Shown: piece after piece, positions 35,563-48,971 of the stretch
How positions within the stretch are numbered: position 1 is the stretch's first letter
How the letters are laid out: each line of letters opens with the position of its first letter
NCBI RefSeq assembly: GCF_010093535.1
Contig: NW_022985165.1
Coordinates: 411,689 to 475,688, forward strand
Length of the DNA stretch: 64,000 bases
Direction of reading: 5' to 3'
Source: Lindgomyces ingoldianus
Lineage: Eukaryota > Ascomycota > Dothideomycetes > Pleosporales > Lindgomycetaceae
Made by a program: the position numbers and the translations under genes
Notes under the pieces: generated by a model
Told to the model about the DNA's origin: nothing
The model's input: the letters and a program-made list of their open reading frames with translations, nothing else
Database searches by the model: none

Positions 35563-38500
35563 AAGTCCTAATTGCAACGTAGTAGGCGCATGTATATAGC
35601 TGAGGAAGAGATGATTGTACTAGTTAAGATAAAATTCATCACAATCTAGTTTTTCACATCATGTGTCCTATTTCTGACCAGGCGGGGCGCTTCAACCACC
35701 GGCACTTTTGTAGAGCTCGGAACGATAGTTGGATCGATGGCATGTACTGCGGCACCTTTATAAGTGCTTAGCCCGTGTACGAGACGCTGAGTATCAGGAA
35801 CAATTCACTTTCTTAGTATCGCTTATGGTCGTCGGTTGTGTCGCTACTGCCCGTCACCTCATCCTTCCAAGGTTAGTCGCCATGCGCCTCCAAATAAGAG
35901 CCCTGAGCTCATTGTGAAAGTGGCTTAATTAGAACGAACCAAGATAAACTTTGGTTTCACAAGATAAGTCACATCGTTGTCCGAAAGAGTCTGCCATTGC
36001 ATCCAAGGTCCGACCTAGATTTCTATACTATATGCTTCTAGTGGTGATTATCCTCATAACTATTCCAGCCCGCGAAGCGGCTTGCAATGCCTTAGGCTGT
36101 TTCCAGGCAACGGGATTCGGCTCGGAAACAGTGCATGGGAGTAGATTGGGAGGTCGGGGAGTTTCAGTGGCGCAAATGAAGAAGAAGCCTATTGAGCGGT
36201 TTCCAAGGCTCAGTAACTCAGGGGGGGGGGGGACAAAAACGCCCCCATTGATGACATCTCCATCCATTGGAGAATCCATTCATCTTAACCACCTCGAGCC
36301 GACCTCAACTCTGATCTGCATCAAACTTTTCGAAGCCCTCAATTCCCAGCCTTGCCAAAAAGCTCACCGCACCAAAAATCTACTCAAACCATGTCGATAT
36401 CCTAACACTGTGGCTTCACCGCCAACAACCTCAAAAATCCCACGTACTGTTCTGCATGCAGACAGGATGTGTGCACCTAGAAAACTTCCGATGAGGCGAT
36501 GCCTAAGCCAAGCCCTATCGCCCCCACTCCGCTTCCTGCACATCATCGTTTCCTCTTTCCCCCCTCGCCCGTTGCCGTCACGATGGGCCAAAGAAGGAAA
36601 GCACGGTGAGAGGCTCCATCCGCCTCCCCTCGATCTGGAGAAAAAGCATCTGCATCGCGTGGGCATCGCATGCTAGAGCTTAAGCTTATTCCAACGACCT
36701 TGAATGACCCTAACTGTGTTTAGAAGAGGCGTATCAAGACTCTGCTTCCAAGTAAGAGGCTAAGCGTTACGTCATCATATCTAGAAAAGTGGAAACACAC
36801 AATAACCTCCTCAAACGAAGAGGAAGAATGTTAGGAAGATGCTCTTGTCAAGTTTTTTTGGTTGTGGAAAATACACCCGATAGCTGCTTCTAAGAAAAGG
36901 CAGGCAGAGCAAACTAGACCGGGCAAGGAGAACCATGTTTCGTCTGGAAAGGCACCGAAGAGCTGATTCCAGCGTGATGTGTACGTAGACCCATGGATTA
37001 CTGAAACGCTGAAGAGAGGCATTGTTCGCGGAACTATCGAGTGCAATTTTAGAAGCTCGATTGTTGTCGAATCGAGGTAACCTGCCGAGGCTGTGCTCTT
37101 CTGTAAAATGATCGCAATACGATGCAGGACCGCGCGGAACAGTTTTGCACTGATTCGACTGCAGCTTTCCCCAACCTTGTTTGAAAATTTTGGTGAGGTA
37201 GCATTCAAAGTACCTTCCCGTGGTCGGGTGTGTCACTTTTTGTAAGCTTGTTGACGGAGCCTCCGATCGAAGTTGGCAATCGGCATGCCGTTTTGGGAGC
37301 GTCCGGCATACTAGGGGCATACGTAAGCTGACTGAAACATACTCTCAACACAACACACAGGAAGATGCTCAAGAGCATCCAGAGGCCCATTTCGAGGCTT
37401 TCTGCGTTCGTTTCGACTTTATGAGCTTCTGCAAGCTTCCATGCAGTTTTCTGGAAAGACGCGTTTCGGAGGACCTGATGCGCCCGTAGTTGGAGGCATC
37501 CTGAGCCGAAAAAGTCTTGGAGAAATGAGTGCTTGTGGTGCGTCGGATCTCTGCTGGGATAGCCCCTGCAACAATTGCAACGGCGGCAGCCATCAGCATG
37601 CTTTGGGGCACGTCATTCACTGCTTTGGATGGCTTGCTAAGAGCTCGTGGGCCTGCTTGGCGGGAACAACTCACACCGCCACCTTTGTCGCTGGGAGGGT
37701 GCCTGCGATGTGGAAGCTCAGCGCGCTCTGTCGTCTCGAGGTATGAAATGCGATAAGTCTGATTCTGCTGGCTAATGGAGTGAGGCGTGCGCATATCAAG
37801 TGAGAGCGTATCGGTTGACAACCACTCCCTGGCAAGCCGTCTGATGCTGAAACAAAAGGCGCACCCGGGAGAAGATCGGGAATAACAAACGAGCAGGCTA
37901 GCCCTGCAGGTGCAGCGCTTCCACGGAGCCAAACCAGCAATGAAAGCCGGCTGTGGCGTCGGTAAAGTTTCTTCGTTGAAATCCTCCTCCTGTCCGTAAC
38001 CTCAACATCCGACGACCATGGGCGTCACGCTCCTCGGGGAGTGCGGGCAGCCGACGAAACTCGAAGGGAAAGCCTCTGGATGTGAGTAGAGTCTCATAGG
38101 CCAGTGCTGCCGTGGCCAGCATTGAGATTGGACGGCAGCGAAGGGCCTGGCGGCGTTATACCCTGCGTAACAGTGGTGAAGTTTTGTGCTTATCGATAAT
38201 GCATTCCACGCCGCCGTGGCGTGAATGAAACACCACATTGACGGGAGCGCCATTGATCATGATGGCGCTGCAAATTGGGCTCTGTCGACAGCCGTCTGGT
38301 GCTGCAGCGGCAACCTGAGCCCCCCGTCCTATCAAGTATGTGATTCTGGCCATTCTTGCAGAATGAATGCCATGTCCGCCCATCGGGCTCGCGCTGGCCG
38401 TGCCACGACGTCTTCGCCTGGCGTCAGTGGCGAGGGAGCATAAACTCGCGGCAGGCATTCACAATTGGATGCAGGAACAGCGGCTGCCGTGGGCTGCCGT

Positions 38501-39478
38501 GATGTCCTCGACCAGTCGCCGATACGTCACGTGGAGGCAATGCGCGTCCCAAGGTCGTCCTGGTTCCTTGGTTCCTCCCCAACCTGCAACCCAACATTTT
38601 TGTAACGACTGGCGCCTTCACCGCGCCGACTTCGAGGCCTGACTGCGTTTCGCACACTCTCTGGGCGCGAGCTTACCGCGGGCCTTTTCAGTGCATGCTC
38701 CCTCGTCGCTACTTCAACACTCTGTCTGAGTTTGTCTCTCTCTGACCTCTCCCGCCTTTCTCAGGCCACCGCTGCTTGATACCTGACCGGCCATCACCGG
38801 CGTGCGAGGCAGTGACGCGGAAAGCGGAAAGCAGGCGTCGCTGCGGAATCGGAGGCGCGCCCCAAAACCTCGATTTGAAAATTTCTTCGATTTGTCCTCC
38901 ACCTCCCGAGTACCATTTCTCCCCCAACACCGCCAAAAAGTATCGCCAGTCAGCGCCCACCGGCTGGTGTTCGTGGGTCGCTCCTGTACCTTGCTGCCTC
39001 GTGCTCGCTGGCAACGCTCCACTTGGTTTGTCGGCTGAGGCTGAAGCCTGTGGGCCCTGGATCTGCACGAAGCCCTTGTCTCCGCGTGAATTGCCGGCGC
39101 CAGGACAAACTTCATCAATAGCACCGTCTGATATTCTGCATCATCAGTCATCGCCATTTTGTCCAACCTGCTTGCCACGCTCTCTTTTCTCCCCTTGTCA
39201 CCGACAGCAGTGGAAAAGAGTGCAATTCGCGCTGCGGAGCTAACTACCTCAAATCGTTCATCGCGTATCACGGCCATCCCCATCTCTGACCCACCCGGCT
39301 CCGCAAACCTTCTTCGTGGCTCATCGTTCCCCATCTCGACCACTCCTGTGTTGCCGACTCGATCTGTTTGCGACCTGTCCCACGCACCCTTCGACTGCAC
39401 TACTCGTCGGATGAGTTCTCCACCAGTACCACCCATTGGTCGCGCCTTCCACTCCATTGTCCGTGATATCAAAATATC
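35563..39478. other. Intergenic and long 5' region of the C2H2 regulator
   Basis: About 3.9 kb. Frames at 35951-36676 (plus) and 36811-37932 (minus) lack motifs. A ten-G run occurs at about 36221-36230. From 38.7 kb onward the plus strand is C-rich and probably belongs to the promoter and leader of the regulator at 39479. An upstream ATG at 39411 opens a frame that overlaps the regulator start. Confidence 0.45.
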
Positions 39479-42400
39479 ATGGACGACCGATTCCGCCAAC
39501 ACGGATTGCCAATGCCTGCCGGGGGCCAGTACCAACCTCTAGCTCCGCAATCCTACAATGGCCCGCAATCCCACCTCCCCACCCTACCACCCCTCCACGG
39601 CACCGCCTCGCAGTTTCCCTCACTGTACGGCGGCCATGGTAGCAACCCCCAAACTCCTATCACGCCTCACACCCCAGCGACATCTGCATCATCAAATTCG
39701 AGTACTACCATCCCGCCCATCGCGCAACACCCTCCGCTCCGGCCTATCCAGCCCTCTCCGTCATCTTACCTGTTGTCGACCTCTTCATATGCGTCGTCAC
39801 AGGCTCCTCTACTTCCAACTGCTGCCGCCCACTCTAACGCACACCAGATGGCTCCGGCGCCGTTGTCAACAGGATTGCAGGATGTTCGTATCGGTGGTCT
39901 TGGTCTAACTCCCCACTCCCAACTCTATCCTCACCCACCCATTCTCCCAAACCAGGAGCCAGAACCGGTGCACGTCGTTGGCCAACAAGGAAGACGAGGC
40001 GTATTACCTACCCACCCTGGACGACCCGCTCCTGCCGCAGGAAAAGCCCCAGCAAATCCAAACAAGAACGCAGATGGCAAGTACGAGTGTCCTCATTGTA
40101 ATAAGACGTATTTGCATTTGAAACATCTGAAACGACATCTGCTCCGACGTAAGTACCTTACCTCTTAACTAGCGTTCATCTCTAACCCTCTGTAGATACG
40201 GGTGAGCGACCGTATCAATGCCATTTGTGCAAAGATACTTTCTCTCGAAGTGACATCCTTAAGCGTCACTTTCAAAAATGTTCCATAAGGCGAGGTAATC
40301 CGACGGGTGCAAGCCATCTGCAAAATGCCCAGTCTCACCTGCAGAAGAATAGGCCACCAAGCGTTCCAGAGACTAACGCGTATCTGAACCACATCAACAC
40401 ATCTGTGGCTTTCTCAGATGGTACCTATGGCAGCGCACTCGTCGGGATGCAACCGATGCCTTCGATGGCACCTATGCCTACCGAAACGTCCGGATATGGT
40501 GATGGTCTTCCGCCCATGAGTGCGCAATCAATGTCCGCCCGAACCTCTCGTTCTAATAGCCTGATCCGCCCTGGTAGTGGCATCGAGGAAAATAGGCGGA
40601 GCATATCCACGCTGGAGTTTCCCAATGGCCGAGTGAATTTCAATGGGAATGACTTTCGAGGACCAACTAGTATCCAAAATAACCTCTCTCACGACCTGAG
40701 TACCTATGCATCTCAGCAGAATCAGAGTTCTAGCGCTGTCTCTCGGACCACGAATCCATATGGCTACGATCATGCTGTAGCAAACCCGGAGTTGACGCAT
40801 GGTAACATGCCCGTTAAAACGGAGAACTCGAGCTCAGGCTCCTACCAACGTCCAACACTACCGAACGTTGAGGGAATGACCAATGCGCAAGACAATGGTT
40901 TGAGATGGAGCGGTTCGTTCAATACAGAGCCCCAGGACAACTTCCTTGTTACTTCCAGTATGGCGAGTGGCCCAAATCCCGACAATCCCACAGATGTTCT
41001 GACCATCAATATGTAGACCTCCGATGATCAGTCTCACGACAGCATGTTTAGCGGGCTGTATTCCAACGCTCCTGGGTTTGTCGACTCAGCTCCAATTCTT
41101 GACAACTGGGTTCTCGGCCCATCTGACCCCCTGCAGAACAAAGCGGGGGCGTTGGTAGAATATTGCTACCCTAATCAATCCCTTATCGCGGCCGAATCGA
41201 CAGAGGCCCGCGCCCTCGATTCATTAAAAGGGATGCTCACCGTGGATAATCTCAAGCATTTCCTCGAGGAGTACAAAAATTTTCAGAGTCATTGGCCAAT
41301 GATACATATGCCTTCCTTCAACCCTATTACCGCGAACGATGGACTTCTCCTTTCAATGGTTTGCATTGGCGCTGTATATTCCGATAGACTAAGCATGAAC
41401 GAAGTGCGCTGGTTGATGGAACTGACAAAGAGCTCCATATACAGGTCTTCCAATGTGTACAAACTTGTCACTTCAAATGCCCACGAAGTTGTTGATCCGA
41501 ACAACCGGTCTTTGTCCGACGTCGAAGAGATCCAAGCCTTGGTACATCTTGTGGCACTATTCGTCTGGCATGGCAGCAAACTACAACGACAGCAAGGGCG
41601 AGACGAATTCTGGGTTCTTACTGCTATTGCACGCCGTGTCGATCTGCTTAGTCCAATTACTAGCGGTCGTCAAAATTCCAGTACTCTCCACCAACCTGGA
41701 CCGCTCGATTCTACCCAACTTAGAGCGTGGTCCTGGTCTACTTGGGTCGAGCAAGAGAAGCGATTAAGAACCATGTACCTTATTTTCCTACTGGACGCCG
41801 CGCTCTGCATGTTTTTCAACCTACAACCCCAGTTCGACATTTATGATATTAAGCTTCCTCTTCCTGCAGACGACGCCGCTTGGGAGGCGAGAACACAGGA
41901 GGAATGTGCAACTGCTCTTGGGTTAAGAGGAGGGAGTCCATCAGTCAAAGACACAACTGGAAGTGGACGCGCAAAGCAAATTGGAATGTTTGACGCACTT
42001 CAACTGCTTCAGAGGGGCGGAGACTTTCCTCAAGGGGCCACCAACGTTTACGCCAAGTTCATCCTTGTCCATGCTCTTCATGTACAGATATTTAAACTAC
42101 AACGACAGATACTCGGGCTGAGCCAATCCCTCCCTGCTTATGGCGGTTTTTCTTCAAGCGGTGCCAGCACGCCACACTCTCAGAACGATTGGGACGGTAC
42201 GATGAGCAACGGCAACAGCGGGCGGGTGACCCCTACTGAGGGCACCAATGGTCAATACTCCCAAGCACAGCAAAAACTTCGCCTGACGATGGGCGCACTG
42301 GAGGTCTGGAAGAGAGCCTGGGATGTCGACATGCAAACGCAGTACCCTCCACATCAACGGAGGGTTGGCTTCTGCAGAGATGGCATACACTTCTACTTCC

Positions 42401-42636
42401 TTGCTAAGATTTTCCTCCGAAGCTCTCGACACGAAGAATGGGCGGCACAAGCGGACATCCGTTGTCAACAAGTGTTTAGTTTGTTAAAGCAGATAAAAAC
42501 CCACGTTGCCTCGGAACAGGCACAGAAAGGGCTCGACATTGGCTCAGTGACAACCGTGGACGACAATTATGGCATTGCAGACCTGACGCTGAACATGAGG
42601 CTTCTCTTTACCCCCATTGACCGGCCGTCCCATTGA
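39479..42636 (+). CDS. C2H2 plus fungal_trans transcription factor (TAG-interrupted)
   Basis: Exon 1 is 39479-40148 and a 47-nt intron (GTAAGT..TGTAG) joins it to 40196. The splice completes finger 1, CPHCNKTYLHLKHLKRHLLRH; finger 2, CHLCKDTFSRSDILKRHFQKC, ends in Cys and so is C2HC. A long Ser/Pro/Gln-rich part follows. After 40196 the frame meets one TAG at 41014-41016, then continues open in the same frame to 42636. That second part is a fungal_trans-type domain: PILDNWVLGPSDPLQNK, HWPMIHMPSF, WSTWVEQEKRLRTMYLIFLLD. Either a 69-nt in-frame intron (40948-41016, weak GTTACT donor, good ctgac branch) removes the TAG, giving 1,013 aa, or the gene carries a nonsense change. The N-terminus is low-complexity. 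It is probably a nuclear regulator; targets unknown. Confidence 0.82.
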
Positions 42637-44251
42637 CAAATGAGCGCTCCCCATGGCTCCTCCTCCTAGCCGCGCACATTCGGTGAGGTAGCTTTCCATA
42701 TGGATATCCCATTACGGATCGCAAGCCGCGGAAGGAATAGAGGGGAATGTCCTGGCTGGTTCAGCGCAAACAAAACTACCTGGATTTACTGGAATCCATT
42801 GAAAACCATACTCGGCCTGCATTTCCTTGTTCTATTCCCTGGCCACGGTTACTTTACTGAGGCATGCATTGTACCACGGCGTTGTTGGGATATCTTTTCA
42901 AAAGCACGGGCACTACAACACGTTCAGCTTTCTTTCTGTTCGAGATATGTGTGCCATGCGCATTTCACCTCATGACGGTTTGGACGGTTACGTATTCACT
43001 TCACGAACACCTTGGATTCTAAAAAGCATTAGACTTTACCTCACGGCTTGCATTTGCCAGGCGCAATATCCGGATTACATGGGACGATAGACCACAATCA
43101 GTATGGCAGAGCGTTCCAGCGTTGTGTGGGCATGGTTCCCCTGCATTCATCGGCTGCTTTCCACCAGACTTGAGAAACCAGCGCAGATGTCATGGAGTTC
43201 GTGTATATAATTTATTTCCCTTTGTCTTCGTCTCATAATGAGAGGGCCGGCGCTCTCATACTCAAATTAGAACTAGAAGGGAAATGCGCTATAGGCCCTA
43301 GAAAGGCTCTGTCAAGAAATCCGATTGTTGGCTTTGCATACTTGAGGAACGTCACACGAGGCGTGGTGAACCATATTTTGATCAAAAAAGATGTGCAAAT
43401 AGTGTTCACAAGCATTCAGCCGGAAAGCGAACGATGATAGTTTCGTCGAGCATAAGGGCGAAGCGACTAAGACGTGAAGCGGTTTCAGAGTTCAAACCTC
43501 GAACACCTGCTCCACCTTGCGACGCCCGGATAAAATGAGAAGTGTGGTTAGGTGCGTCTAGTTCCGACGCATTCACACTTATGCGACTACCCTGAGCTGT
43601 CCATAACGCATCACGTGACTCGTCGTTGGCAGGATTATTGCCCTTCATAGTTCGCGTGGCCTCTGCGCATTGCATATTTGCCCAAGTTCGGTCAAAGACT
43701 GAACGCCCCATACCGCGCTACAAATGGTGCACATACCTCCTAGTCTCTTTTTGTCTTGACAGATCATGCCCCCTTGGGTTCGCGAAGCACAAATGTCACA
43801 GACATGCAGAACACCATCCCCAAGTCCCGAAGCTCACCCAAACACTTTCGTCTCAAAGCATGCCGCCTTCTGCCTTCTTCTATTCGTCTCTTAGCTTTCC
43901 CTTAAACGTTCAATGACAAATGGAGTAATATTAACGGCCGTGATAGATTCTAGGGACCCCTCGAACCATGCAGGCTCACCACGTTGCATGATGTGGTCTC
44001 TTAGCTGGGGCCTGGATTGCCACCCTCTGTCTGCAGCTGCCAGGGAGACTTGCATGGACGATTGAGCCTGTGCCTTGCATCACAGGAAATCTGGGGAAGC
44101 CTAAAAGGAAGAATGTGCCTTCATATGTGAGCCGGAGCACTCTCGTTCACTTCCTATGTCACTGCTTCTTTTGCCTTTCCGCACGAGCCTTCGGTACTTT
44201 GGGCATTTATAGTCATTCCTTCGGTGCAACACTGAATCTCACTCCTTCAAG
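42637..44251. other. Intergenic, no gene recognised
   Basis: 3' flank of the C2H2 regulator and promoter of the rhodopsin-like gene. No convincing frame. TTTATAG at 44206-44212 lies 40 nt before the next ATG. Confidence 0.45.
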
Positions 44252-45506
44252 ATGTTTCTGAGACCGGGCATGGTGGTATGGGTTGCTGGGATTATTTTGA
44301 CCAGCTTGTCCACCATAGTAGTAGCCTTGAGGTGAGTATCTTTGAACATGGCTATTTGGAAGATGGATGACTGAGAATTGAACACTAGGTATTACTGTCG
44401 TTACTTTCTGATGGGTACTGTCGGTGCAACGGATCATCTCATGTTGACCGCTCTCGTAAGTCTTCCTTTGGATGAGTTCCTCTTCGCAGCCCGCTCACAC
44501 TCTCCAGTTAATAACTTGGGGAAACACGGTAATCAACTATTATCAAGACCAAACGAGTAGCTCGTTTAGGCCAAGCCAGTTCCGCATCCCTGTAAGCCTC
44601 GTAGTCAGTCGCTCGCTCGTCAAGGTGCTAATTCCTGGTCAGGAGAAGAGGCCAAAGATTGCGGCCGCCCTTCAAGGGACATTGCTCACCTGGTACATGT
44701 ATCGAATCACCTACATAATTGGGCTTTGCTTTGTCAAACTCTCGATCCTCTTCTTCTACCGTGCAATTGCATCACACATCACATTCCGCCGGATGGTCTA
44801 TGCTACGATAACATTCATCTCTCTGTACACGTTTGCAGCGACCATCGCCAACATCTTTCAATGCCAGAATCCCTCGGACTCGTGGAGCACATCAGCCTAT
44901 TTCTCCCAATTTGATGGGCCAGGCCCGAGCAAAACTCCTAAGCCAAAGGTGCGCTGCAACAACCCTGTTCAGCTGTGGGTTTTCTCGGCCGCCGTCAACC
45001 TCTTCACGGATGTAGTCATTCTTCTGCTTCCCATTCCCACGCTTCTAGGACTAAGGGTGCCAATGAATAAACGTCTTGCGTTGGTCGGCATTTTCTCGGT
45101 CGGTATCATGGCCATTGTTGCTTCCTGTGTTCGCATGTGGGTAATGGCACTCTGGTCCGAGTCGCCCGCCAATTCAGCCCATTTTGGAGCAGATCTACTC
45201 CTCTGGGGCCAGGTTGAAACAAACAGCGGAATCATCTCTGCCTCGGTCCCATTCCTCAGGATGATCTTCCGAGGCCGAGAGAAGGAGCCCTCAGAAAAGA
45301 ACCGAGGTATCAGTCCACCCAGACGCCCAGTTGATACCAACAATAAACCACTTGAAATATCGTCCATGGCTTTCTTCTCCGGTCCCGATGTTGGACCTAA
45401 TGGTTCTCCGATTTGGAAACCATTCATTACAGTTCCGGCGTCGCTGAGTTCGAGCTCGAGGGATTCGGCTGCGCTAGAGGCACAGCATCCACACCAGACG
45501 GTCTGA
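44252..45506 (+). CDS. Fungal rhodopsin-like (SAT4/Pth11-type) membrane protein, four exons
   Basis: Exons 44252-44331, 44389-44455, 44508-44591 and 44643-45506 give 364 aa. Introns are 51-57 nt; the first three exons are 67-84 nt and encode the first helices. The pattern is that of the fungal rhodopsin-like family: ALRYYCRYFLMGTVGATDHL at the first loop, ITYIIGLCFVKLSILFFYRA, the Cys-rich loop FQCQNPSDSW, then QLWVFSAAVNLFTDVVILLLPIP, RLALVGIFSVGIMAIVASCV, and WGQVETNSGIISASVPFLR. Seven membrane segments are expected, followed by a cytosolic Ser/Pro tail. Members are plasma-membrane proteins, some acting as Pth11-type surface sensors. Intron 3 (51 nt) is open in frame, so a longer isoform is possible. 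Confidence 0.88.
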
Positions 45507-46489
45507 AAGTCGTGAATCGAGGTAAAAGGCGAATGGTTAGAAAGGGTTCCTAAAGATTCCGGGACAGCACCTCCACGCAATGCAGCGTTAATTACGGCAA
45601 CCGTAGCGCTCGGATGGTAGCTGGCCTACCGTGTTGGAACACTAGCTAACGTCGCTATCGGTAAGCCTCCACTCATGGCTTTGTGTATTAAGCTGACTAA
45701 CAGAATGCAGAATGCACCGAAATACTTTAATATAATGCAATGATATTGAAGAAGCGCACTGTTGGTAGGGCATGATGGCGTGCCTCGGAACTTGGACTTG
45801 GAAAATACGATACCCTTAGTAGCAAAAGGCATTGACAGGCCGTAGATGGATACGTAACGAGCCTTGGGGAGGCAATGTCTCCTATCTCTGTAGATCGACG
45901 TGTATACCGTGGAGCAATGCGTTGCCTGGACCGAGATAATGGAACATAATGGAGTAGTCTAAAGTGTTGGAAAGATACCAGGATTATGAGTTCCTGACAG
46001 CTCGAACTTCACATCACAGACTGTTCCCTATGCTACAGGACAAAATGTGAATGCTAATGTTGCTAATGCTGCCAATGTTGCCAATGTTGCCGCAGGCTTT
46101 GGGAACAATTGACGTTGCAGAGCCCGAAGGAGCTCTAGACCATGCCCAATCAGGAAAGGACGACTTCCAGGCGGGCGGTGCTCGATCCGTGCTGTGGACA
46201 TTGAGGTACACCAAGATCTGACCTGCAGCCAGACATTCATTCACCTTCACCTCCACCAGCCAATCTGTATTAACTGCTCCATCTCTCAATGTATAATTAA
46301 CGAAGAGGGCAAACCGGAATCGTGGCGACCCCAAAGCTAACCAAGATCTTCCTGATCTCCATCTCCCTCTTCATCTGCATCTCAGCCATTCTGGCGTCTC
46401 TCCGCTTCGGCTCTCGCGCTCCCTCGATTCTCTCGTACCTGAAGTCCTCGAAGCTCCCCTCGCTCTCGCTCTCAGCCCAGCGCCCGCTC
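45507..46489. other. Intergenic; in-frame open leader before prd1
   Basis: No separate gene recognised. A 9-bp tandem repeat lies at 46056-46091. From 46322 the frame of the next gene is open for 56 codons without an ATG (see findings). Confidence 0.45.
46056..46091. repeat. 9-bp tandem repeat, four units
   Basis: AATGTTGCT, AATGCTGCC and two AATGTTGCC units in direct succession. Non-coding as far as I can judge. Confidence 0.9.
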
Positions 46490-48971
46490 ATGAACAGCAG
46501 CATGGCGCCTGAGCAGTACCGCAAGCCACCACAGCTGCCTCCCAAGTTCACGGCCACTCCGTCCTCTCTGATCGAGGAGACGCAGAGACTGGTATGTGTA
46601 TAGATTTTAAAAGCAGGAAAAAGGCACTTGTCGCATGAGCTACTTACTACTTACTACTTACCACTTCCCACTTTCCGCTTACTGCTAATTCGCACGATAC
46701 CCCGCATCCCAGGCTCAATTGCGCAAAGCTGACGGTGCCAAGATCAACAGGTCCCGGAGTGTCCAAGACAGCATCGTCCAGAATGTCACCCCTGAGAAAG
46801 CGACCTTCGAGAAGGTCCTCCTACCCGTTGCGCTGGACGACAACAAAATGGCCATCGAGTCGCACATCATCGGTTTCTATCAGGCGGTGTCGACAGACAA
46901 GGCCCTCCGCGATGCGTCCACAGACGCAGAGAAGCTGCTTGACGATTTTGGGATCGAGTCCAGCATGCGCGAGGACGTGTTTAATCTGGTGGATGCGGTT
47001 CTGAAAAAGAAGGAACCCCTAGACCCGGAGTCGCAGCGCATGCTAGAGAAGGACCATAAATCGTATATTCGCAATGGATTGGGTGTCCCTGCAGGCCCAC
47101 AAAGAGATCGCTTCAAGGAGATCAAGAAGCGTCTTAGTGAACTCAGCATTGCGTTCCAGAAAAATCTCAATGAGGAAAATGGCGGGCTGTGGTTTACCCC
47201 TGATGAATTGGCCGGTGTCCCGGAAGACCTCGTTGCTTCGTTGGAGAAAGGCACCGGCGAGAATGAGGGCAAAGTCAGGTTGACGTTCAAGTACCCTGAC
47301 TTGTTCCCAACGTTGAAGTATGCAAGCAACGCGGCGACGCGCAAACGAGTCTTTGTTGAAAACGAGAACAAGTGCAACCAGAACGTCCCCTTGTTCCGGG
47401 AAACTGTCCTTCTGAGGGACGAAGCAGCGCGCATCCTGAGCTACCCAAACCATGCCGCATTTAGAATCGAGGATAAGATGGCGAAAACACCAAAGACAGT
47501 TAATGACTTCCTCGGAGACCTGCGAACGCGCCTTGCACCTGGCGGCAAGGTAGAAATCGAGAAACTCCTGGCACTCAAGCAGGAGGATTTGAAAGAGCGC
47601 GGAATCACAGATGACACATCAAACAAGTACTTCTTGTGGGATCATCGATACTACGATCGATTGATGCTGGAGAGAGACTTCTCCCTAGATCAGCAGAAGA
47701 TTGCCGAATACTTCCCCCTTCAAACCACTATTCAGGGCATGTTGAAGATCTTTGAGGAACTTTTCGGCCTGGTCTTTGTTGAAATTGTCGGCGAGGACAG
47801 GAACGCCCTTGCCGAATCTGGAAAGGGTTCCGATATCGTGTGGCATGAGGAAGTCCAGATTTTCAGCGTTTGGGATGATGAGGGAGAGGGTAGCGACTTC
47901 GTCGGGTACCTATACCTTGATTTATTCCCAAGAGATGGGAAATACGGACACGCTGCCAACTTCAACCTCCAGCCTGTAAGTAACTGAGATGCTGAGGGGC
48001 TCTCACCGGTACTAATTTGATAGGGCTATACCGACGAGATGGGCAAGCGGCGCTACCCAGCAACCGCTCTTGTTTGCAACTTCTCCAAGCCGACTAAGAA
48101 GAAGCCCTCGTTGCTAAAGCACGATGAAGTTGTTACCCTCTTCCACGAACTCGGCCATGGCATCCACGACCTTGTCTCCCGAACTACTTACTCTCGCTTC
48201 CACGGCACAAACACTGTCCGTGACTTCGTCGAAGCACCTTCCCAGATGCTCGAGAACTGGTGCTGGACGACATCTCAACTACGCTCTCTATCCAACCACT
48301 ATTCATACCTCTCTCCGGACTACGAGCTAGCATACTTAGAATCATCGGGGGAGTCCAAGAAACCCTCAGAACGGATCCCGTACGAGCTTATCACTAACTT
48401 GATCAACACGAAGCACATCAACGACGCACTATTCAACTTGCGCCAGCTACATTTTGGAATTTTCGACATGACGGTGCATGAGCCGATGAGCCATGATGAC
48501 ATTGAGAAACTAGATATTTCTGCGACGTACAATAAGCTACGGAAGGAGATTTCTCAGCTTGATGGCCCTGAGATTCTGGATCATAAGGGAGATTGGGCGT
48601 GGGGAAATGGGCAGGCTACTTTTGGGCATTTGATTGGAGGGTACGATGCTGGGTAAGTTCCTTTCAACCTCCTTTGACTTCTACCTCCCCTCTTCCATGT
48701 CCTTGCACCACCAGAACTGCCCCACCATGATTGGTATCTAACGAACTATATAAACAGCTACTACGGCTATCTCTCTTCCCAGGTCTACTCAACAGACATG
48801 TTCTATTCTGTCTTCAAAACCAACCCGATGAACGGGAAAGAAGGCCGTCGGTACAGACACACGGTTCTAGAGAAAGGTGGCAGTAAGGAGGAAATGGAGA
48901 TTTTGGAGGATTTCTTAGGGCGCAAGCCGAGCACAGAGGCCTTTTATAAGGAGTTGGGGATTGAGCAATAG
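46490..48971 (+). CDS. PRD1: M3 metallo-oligopeptidase (saccharolysin/thimet type)
   Basis: Exons 46490-46591, 46713-47975, 48024-48652 and 48758-48971 give 735 aa, close to yeast Prd1. Introns have GTATGT, GTAAGT and GTAAGT donors. The zinc motif HELGHGIH (His496, Glu497, His500) follows the conserved VTLF; the downstream FVEAPSQMLENW supplies the third zinc ligand Glu. YYGYLSSQVYSTDMF and LGRKPSTEAFYKELG near the C-terminus are typical. The enzyme cleaves short peptides in the cytosol and mitochondrial intermembrane space. The first in-frame ATG is 46490; the frame is open 56 codons upstream from a GTG at 46322 and would encode a hydrophobic segment. Intron 1 (121 nt) contains a ttactac repeat. 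Confidence 0.95.

Noticed and set aside
37369..37932. 187-codon minus-strand frame with a short hydrophobic stretch
   Set aside because: No recognisable family and no convincing splice partners; left unannotated.
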